Shown piece after piece: positions 59,174 to 64,000 of a stretch of DNA of 64,000 nt. The notes beneath the pieces were generated by a model, which ran no database searches, had not been told where the DNA came from, and saw only the letters and a list, made by a program, of their open reading frames with translations. The position numbers and the translations under genes were made by a program. Positions within the stretch are counted from its first letter, which is position 1; every line of letters begins with the position of its first letter. The DNA is from an uncultured Prolixibacteraceae bacterium (lineage in GTDB: Bacteria; Bacteroidota; Bacteroidia; Bacteroidales; Prolixibacteraceae), in contig CALGIG010000111.1 of assembly GCA_937915865.1 (NCBI GenBank), forward strand, positions 1 to 64,000. Direction: 5' to 3'.

Positions 59174-61312
59174 ATGAGTATTGCTGTCTACAAAAAATTA
59201 AAGCTTTCTGCCCTGCTTGTAATCACTATTCTATTGACCTCTTGTCTTAAAAATGACCTCGGAGATGGTGCAACTACCGTTAGTTCGTTTAACGACCTTT
59301 CGGTGCCTACATCATTTAATTTTTCAACAACACAAAATGTGACGCTAAACTTTACAATTAGTAATGGTAGCGTTGCCAGCGGTTACAGTTATGTTGCAAA
59401 AGTTTATAGTGCAGCTCCTGATAAAAATGGGACTGTTCTCGTAATTGGGGCTTTTGATAATACTACTTTTTCATACAATGAAGTAATTGCAGTTCCGACT
59501 TATCAAACTGATATTTTCGTCGAAATATATTCAGGTAGTGATAAAATCTACTCATCTACGGCTACAATAGTAAATAATGCGGTAAGTATTACAGTTAATA
59601 GTTCGACATTGAAAAGTGCCGCTATTAATGCAGAAGATGGTGGAAGTGAATATGTTCTAACGGGTTATACAAACATTAGCGGGAATAGTAGTCTGACCCC
59701 AAAAGATGGCGATAAATTGAGAATTTTGAGCGGTACAACATTTAATGGGGGAATTAATTACAACGGGAATGGAGGTACATTGTACCTGGCCATTGAGGGT
59801 ACTGCTAATTTTCAGTATTTAAATGTGAATAATGGTAAACTTGAGGTTATAATTGGACCTAATGGATCAACAACCAGTTTTGATGAAGTTAAAAAAGATA
59901 TTACTATAGAAAACTATTCAAATGTTCTAAATTCAAAGACAATTAGTGGTACAGTTAAAAATTATTCATCTGCTAATATTGCCGGTAATTTAAATATTAA
60001 CTCATCGGGAACTTTAGAAAATTATTCAACCTTAAATATTGCAGGACATTGTATCGTTAATTCACAAAGCTATTTCCTGAATATGGGGCATACCAATGTT
60101 GCAGGTGATTTTACAATTAACTCAAATGGTAAAGTTGACGACTCTTGTAGTTTGATAGTTTCTGGAAATTTTAACGACAACGGTAATTTTAACATGTCTG
60201 AGGGAAGTTATCTGAGTGTTACTGGTGAATCGAGGTTTAACAACAATGCAACAGTTGTTTTAGCTCGTGATAGTTATTTGAAAACTAATATTATTTGGAA
60301 CGACAGTCAGATTACAGGGCCTAATAGTGGATATGCAATTGTCCAGTACCTTTCATCAAAAAATGGTAACAGTAAAACTTATTATACCAACAATGTTTAC
60401 CTAATTGATTCGAATGGAAAAAATGAGAGTGGTAATGATGTTTCATTTAAGATTTCACAATCATCATGCTCTCCCGGGTATGGAAAAGATGGAGAAAGCA
60501 ACGACAGGGATGGTGATGGTATCGCTAATTCGCTCGACGATTTTCCGGATGACAATCAACGGGCTTTTTCAATTAGTTCAGGTACAGGTACATTGTTGTT
60601 CGAAGATCAGTGGCCGAGCCTTGGCGATTACGACTTTAATGATTTAGTGGTTGGATACCAATATAATTATATAACAAATGCAAAAAATGAAATTACCGGG
60701 TTTACTGCAACATTCCAGGTGTCAGCCGTAGGTGCAACTTTAAATAATGGATTTGGTTTCTCTCTGCCCATTTCTGGAGACCAGATCAAACTTGTTAAAG
60801 GCTATAGCCGGATTGGGTCGGCCATAAATTTAAATGCCAATGGAACAGAGACGGGTCATTCAAATGAATCGGTTGTAATTGTTTACGATAATCTTTCAGT
60901 CCTGGGAACCATGTTTAATGTGAGGAAAGGTGGTACAACAAAAAGTGTAAGTCCAATTCAAATCGATATTACATTCATCGGGAAGGTAACACTTTCTCAA
61001 TTGTACAATATAAATCCGTTCATTTTTGTTGGACAGGACAGAGGAAGAGAAGTACACTTAGTTGGTTATGCTCCAACAAGTTCTGCAAGTACATCATTTT
61101 TTGGATCGGGTGATGATAATTCGAATAGTACGTTTTATACCTCGAAAAAAGGATTCCCCTGGGCAATGAATATTTTGGCTGGTATTTCTTACATGCAGGA
61201 AACAATTGACTTTGTAAAAGGATATCCTGATTTTCCAGGTTGGGTTCAGTCTGGTGGAACAAAGAATAAAGACTGGTATTTAACAAATACTAATAAAAAC
61301 GCCCTTTATTAA
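59174..61312 (+). CDS. LruC-domain lipoprotein
   Basis: 712 residues. A lipoprotein signal with lipobox LTSC (LVITILLTSCLKND) directs it to the outer membrane. The middle (about 225-400) alternates short strands with N/G turns (NSSGTLENYSTLNIAGH; NVAGDFTINSNGKVDD; NFNDNGNFNMSEGSYL), likely a beta-solenoid. A TSP3-like calcium loop (DRDGDGIANSLDD) precedes the C-terminal LruC/DUF4842 domain (LLFEDQWPSLGDYDFNDLVVGYQ, given in parts; GNGFGFSLP-like IDLP region). Such proteins are leucine-rich surface lipoproteins of unknown ligand. Preceded by the 29-nt repeats and a promoter box, and followed by a terminator. Confidence 0.9.
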   Translation: MSIAVYKKLKLSALLVITILLTSCLKNDLGDGATTVSSFNDLSVPTSFNFSTTQNVTLNFTISNGSVASGYSYVAKVYSAAPDKNGTVLVIGAFDNTTFSYNEVIAVPTYQTDIFVEIYSGSDKIYSSTATIVNNAVSITVNSSTLKSAAINAEDGGSEYVLTGYTNISGNSSLTPKDGDKLRILSGTTFNGGINYNGNGGTLYLAIEGTANFQYLNVNNGKLEVIIGPNGSTTSFDEVKKDITIENYSNVLNSKTISGTVKNYSSANIAGNLNINSSGTLENYSTLNIAGHCIVNSQSYFLNMGHTNVAGDFTINSNGKVDDSCSLIVSGNFNDNGNFNMSEGSYLSVTGESRFNNNATVVLARDSYLKTNIIWNDSQITGPNSGYAIVQYLSSKNGNSKTYYTNNVYLIDSNGKNESGNDVSFKISQSSCSPGYGKDGESNDRDGDGIANSLDDFPDDNQRAFSISSGTGTLLFEDQWPSLGDYDFNDLVVGYQYNYITNAKNEITGFTATFQVSAVGATLNNGFGFSLPISGDQIKLVKGYSRIGSAINLNANGTETGHSNESVVIVYDNLSVLGTMFNVRKGGTTKSVSPIQIDITFIGKVTLSQLYNINPFIFVGQDRGREVHLVGYAPTSSASTSFFGSGDDNSNSTFYTSKKGFPWAMNILAGISYMQETIDFVKGYPDFPGWVQSGGTKNKDWYLTNTNKNALY

Positions 61313-61365
61313 AATATTGGTTCTTATGGCATTTTGTTGATTGGTTTAGTTTAGGTTGAAGTATT

Positions 61366-61415
61366 ACCCCGGGATTGTATTATGGAAATACAGGTATCCC
61401 GGGGTTTATTTTTTT
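61366..61415 (+). terminator. Terminator of the LruC gene
   Basis: ACCCCGGGAT (61366-61375) pairs with ATCCCGGGGT (61396-61405) across a 20-nt loop and is followed by TTATTTTTTT. Confidence 0.85.
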
Positions 61416-61437
61416 GTACGAGTTTTAACGCTATTTT

Positions 61438-62112
61438 CTAAAAATTATCTAGTGCAACCTTAAGAGGGCAATTGGATGGAATTTTCTGCCCATTACGGTA
61501 ATTGGCCAGCAGTTCAGCCGATTGTTGGGCTAACATACGACGAATAACCCGTCGTTCGCCTTTTATGTGCGCAATTTTCATGTTGTCGTATGCAGTTGTT
61601 TGATGGCGCATCCAGGCAATGACAGCATAGGCCGCTCGTTTTTCAATAGGAATCATTTGCGTACGTGCCACGGTTCTGCTTCCAACCGGAATGGCATGGG
61701 TGGTAACTGCTTTTGCCAGCTTTTTTTCCACATTTTTGTGTACAGGATGAAATGCCAGAAAATTTTCAACTATGTTACAAAATTCAGTTTCGTAAGCAGC
61801 TTGTTGCTTTTCGCGGCGGTTGGCTGCATAGGTTTGTTTTTTTCGATACTGATCGGTTGCCCGAATCCGCATAACTTCTTGTTGCGCTTGAATAATGGCA
61901 TTTGTTGGTGCCCAAATTCCCGAGGAAAATATTCTGCGTCCTTTGCTGTATTCTACTCGCCAATATTCGCTACAGGCAGTTATTTTTCGGGTGATACCAG
62001 CATCGCCAGCTGGCAGAAATGACCATCCTTCGGGGACAGTCAATGTTTTTCCATCTGGGCCTATGATTTGGCCTTTGTTTGTTTGATGTACGATCAGGAT
62101 TTGGCTTGCCAT
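61438..62112 (-). CDS. DUF2293 domain protein
   Basis: 225 residues with start at ATG 62112 (MASQILIVHQ); ATG 62127 adds five. The C-terminal DUF2293 domain is clear: AFHPVHKNVEKKLAKAVTTH, VGSRTVARTQMIPIEKRAAY, AVIAWMRHQTTAYDNM and KGERRVIRRMLAQ. The N-terminal part (TNKGQIIGPDGKTLTVPEGW) is not assigned. DUF2293 proteins have an unknown role. It overlaps the 3' end of the rlmF gene by about 19 bp on the same strand, so co-expression is expected; both may act on nucleic acid (inference). Confidence 0.8.
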   Translation of the reverse strand: MASQILIVHQTNKGQIIGPDGKTLTVPEGWSFLPAGDAGITRKITACSEYWRVEYSKGRRIFSSGIWAPTNAIIQAQQEVMRIRATDQYRKKQTYAANRREKQQAAYETEFCNIVENFLAFHPVHKNVEKKLAKAVTTHAIPVGSRTVARTQMIPIEKRAAYAVIAWMRHQTTAYDNMKIAHIKGERRVIRRMLAQQSAELLANYRNGQKIPSNCPLKVALDNF

Positions 62113-63065
62113 CGCGTATTTTTCCATTGTTTTTGTTCCTCGGTATTCAAAAACGTCCAGACCACGATGCGGCTTTTTTTGTTACCTTGACTCATTGGAA
62201 TGGTTTCGGCGCCAAATACAAGGGCTTGCTCAAGCGTATGATAAACCTTCTTTAAATTTGATTCTTTTGAGATGAGCGTTGAAAAGCAGAAGCAATTATG
62301 GGAGAACTTCCTGCTTTGCAGAATCATATTGCGAACAAATTTTTCTTCGCCGCCTTCGCACCACAACTCGTTGCTTTGTCCTCCAAAGTTCAATACCGGT
62401 TCCTTTTGGTTGAGGTGCAGGTTGTGTATTTTTCGAAGCGTTCCGGCCTGAGCTTCTTCCAGCGAGGCATGAAAAGGAGGATTACATATAGTTAAGTCAA
62501 TTTGCTGGTCTTTTCGGATGATTCCGTAAAAAAAATCTTTTGGATTGTTTTGCAGGCGGCAGTCAACCAAGCCTTGCAGTGTTTCGTTTTCGGTTACGGT
62601 GCGGTTCGCCGAATCAATTGCCACCGGGTCGATATCCGATCCAATGAACGACCAACCATATTCCATTACCCCTATGATAGGATAGATACAGCTAGCGCCA
62701 ACGCCCAGATCAAAACATTTGAAATGCGAGCCAACCGGTATTTTGCCGTAGTTGTTGCTACCAATGAAATCGGCAATATGGTGAATGTAATCGGCACGAC
62801 CAGGAATTGGCGGACACAAATAACCTTCAGGAACATCCCAGTTTTCGATGGTATAGTGGTACTTCAGGATAGCTTTGTTCAGCATTTTCACAGCTACCGG
62901 ATCAGCAAAGTCAATTGACTCATCGTCGTACAAATTTGGCCTCACAAATGCAGCAAGCTCAGGTATACTTTCAGTTAGCAATTTAAAATTGTAACGTTCG
63001 CGGTTTTTGTTTCGCGGATGAAGTTTAGGCTTTTCGTTTGGCTGTTCTTTTTTTTTCTGAATCAT
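62094..63065 (-). CDS. rlmF: 23S rRNA (adenine-N6) methyltransferase RlmF
   Basis: 323 residues from ATG 63065 (MIQKKKEQPNEKPKLHPRNK); an upstream frame to 63089 adds eight residues. The SAM-binding motif FDLGVGASCIYPIIGVMEYG and the catalytic NPPF of DLTICNPPFHASLEEA match RlmF/METTL16-like enzymes. It methylates A1618 (E. coli numbering) of 23S rRNA in the cytoplasm. HPRNKNRERYNFKLL near the start is family-specific. It overlaps the DUF2293 gene on the same strand. Confidence 0.93.
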   Translation of the reverse strand: MIQKKKEQPNEKPKLHPRNKNRERYNFKLLTESIPELAAFVRPNLYDDESIDFADPVAVKMLNKAILKYHYTIENWDVPEGYLCPPIPGRADYIHHIADFIGSNNYGKIPVGSHFKCFDLGVGASCIYPIIGVMEYGWSFIGSDIDPVAIDSANRTVTENETLQGLVDCRLQNNPKDFFYGIIRKDQQIDLTICNPPFHASLEEAQAGTLRKIHNLHLNQKEPVLNFGGQSNELWCEGGEEKFVRNMILQSRKFSHNCFCFSTLISKESNLKKVYHTLEQALVFGAETIPMSQGNKKSRIVVWTFLNTEEQKQWKNTRWQAKS

Positions 63066-63189
63066 AGCTCGAAATATTAACAAATACAAAGGTAGGCTTA
63101 AATTTTTTGTCTTTCGGTTTTCCTTTGGATCTTAAAGTAAAAAATAGCCACGAAGTTCCCCAAGCACAAGGTATCAATGAGAGAAGATT

Positions 63190-64000
63190 TTAAAAACTCC
63201 ATTTCAAACGTCCGAATGCCAATTGACCAATATCGCCAAATTCAGTTCCGGTATTGCCCAAAAAAAGCTGGCCGGTGAGCATTAATTCGAGGTTGCTCAT
63301 TAGTGAATAAGTTAATGCAGGACCAATGTAGAAAGAACCATCGGATGGATTTACTATTCCGGAAAAACTACCTGAAAATAAAGGTGTTATTGGCTTTGAG
63401 ATTTGGCCAAACAGAGACCAGCGTGCATACGACAACTGTTTGGCCGACATGTCTGGATTAAATATCATATCCATTCCGCCTGCTTTGCCCAGTTTGCCGG
63501 TACTGTTGTACAAAATGCTGGCGTGCAAGTATAAACTGTTTTTAAAGGTGTAGTCCGCCGAAATCGAAGCCACTGTCGATTGAAACGATTGGTTGTTCAT
63601 GGGTTCGAAGTGTGTAAATTCTCCACGAAAACCTGCTCCGCGAATATCCCCCGACCAGCCCCCGCCTGCTATCCAGTCGTTCCCTGCTTGTCCGCCAATA
63701 AACTGGAAGTCGTAATCCCATTTCGAAAAACGGTACATCCCGGCAAATGCTGTGCGTTCTCGGTTTCGCCCGGGTTTATACACCAGCTCTGCCGACGAAG
63801 TAGTTCCCGTGTAGTATTGAACACGCACTGCATCAGTTCCAGGGCGTTCTTCGTAGTCGAAATCGAAGTAAGAAAAGGTATTGAAGATGTCATTTGGATT
63901 CCATACCAGATTTATTCCCCAATTGACACGTTGTCGTCCAGTGCGTATTTGCCATTTTCCTGATGAATAATCGATATAGGCCCGATCGATCATCGAATGA
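63190..64000 (-). CDS. Outer-membrane beta-barrel protein (5' end beyond window)
   Basis: The frame is open to the right edge, so the first part of the gene is missing; an internal ATG at 63993 is not the true start. The visible 270 residues alternate strands and short turns (YIDYSSGKWQIRTGRQRVNWG, VRVQYYTGTTSSAELVY, YLHASILYNSTGKLG) and end with the aromatic residue signature of barrels (LKWSF). GRQRVNWGINLVWNPNDIFN is a conserved segment in uncharacterised Bacteroidota outer-membrane proteins. A DUF1302-like relation is possible but not certain. No function known. Confidence 0.7.
   Translation of the reverse strand, partial: HSMIDRAYIDYSSGKWQIRTGRQRVNWGINLVWNPNDIFNTFSYFDFDYEERPGTDAVRVQYYTGTTSSAELVYKPGRNRERTAFAGMYRFSKWDYDFQFIGGQAGNDWIAGGGWSGDIRGAGFRGEFTHFEPMNNQSFQSTVASISADYTFKNSLYLHASILYNSTGKLGKAGGMDMIFNPDMSAKQLSYARWSLFGQISKPITPLFSGSFSGIVNPSDGSFYIGPALTYSLMSNLELMLTGQLFLGNTGTEFGDIGQLAFGRLKWSF

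Overview
The window reads as a chromosomal segment of a Bacteroidota bacterium, most likely an environmental Bacteroidales/Marinilabiliales-type lineage. The evidence is a T9SS-type C-terminal sorting domain, a T9SS plug (DUF5103) protein, a LruC-domain lipoprotein, a DUF5916 protein, TIGR02757 and DUF3109 proteins, many outer-membrane barrel and OmpA-like proteins, and repeated matches to the Bacteroidota -7 promoter element TAnnTTTG. No species can be named from this alone. Most of the window is ordinary core and envelope chromosome; there is no prophage, IS element with transposase, or CRISPR array.

Layout. 1-3.1 kb: end of a large secreted MBG/YDG-repeat adhesin-like protein and an outer-membrane barrel. 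3.4 kb: tRNA-Gly(GCC). 3.6-9.6 kb: PLP aminotransferase, alanine dehydrogenase, and valyl-tRNA synthetase. The valS gene carries an in-frame DUF559 endonuclease-like domain flanked by GC-rich palindromes, plus two further in-frame palindromic insertions. 9.7-11.3 kb: a decayed OmpA-domain relic, a small barrel and a glycine-zipper OmpA lipoprotein. 11.7-14.8 kb: response regulator and sensor kinase. 14.8-18.6 kb: YncE-like/phosphoesterase fusion and sugar porter. 19-25 kb: phosphohexomutase (GlmM type), DsbD, DUF5916 barrel.

25-33 kb holds a tight five-gene operon of mostly unrecognised secreted proteins led by a lamin-G-like/OmpA fusion. Immediately upstream, on the same strand, is a TPR histidine kinase/LytTR regulator pair that plausibly controls it. 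33-36.5 kb: TIGR02757, LolD, TatA and the T9SS plug protein. 36.5-45.4 kb: a membrane histidine kinase, P5C dehydrogenase, FtsB/DivIC, YqgE, a degenerate class IV aminotransferase homologue, rhomboid protease, HolA, AMP nucleosidase and a lone HsdR-N-type nuclease domain. 45.5-54.8 kb: SulP transporter, GNAT, a GT2/sugar-transferase fusion, RecR, hybrid kinase, acyl-CoA ligase. 55-58.5 kb: HD hydrolase, VOC protein, DUF3109, GpmI. 59-64 kb: LruC lipoprotein preceded by three 29-nt tandem repeats, DUF2293, RlmF, and an outer-membrane protein cut by the right edge.

The most unusual item is valS. Three separate in-frame insertions of the same class of palindrome sit at loops of one essential enzyme, and one of them carries a nuclease-like domain. 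This looks like a protein-coding-gene-tolerant mobile palindrome system, comparable in concept to Rickettsia palindromic elements, with DUF559 as the candidate mobiliser.
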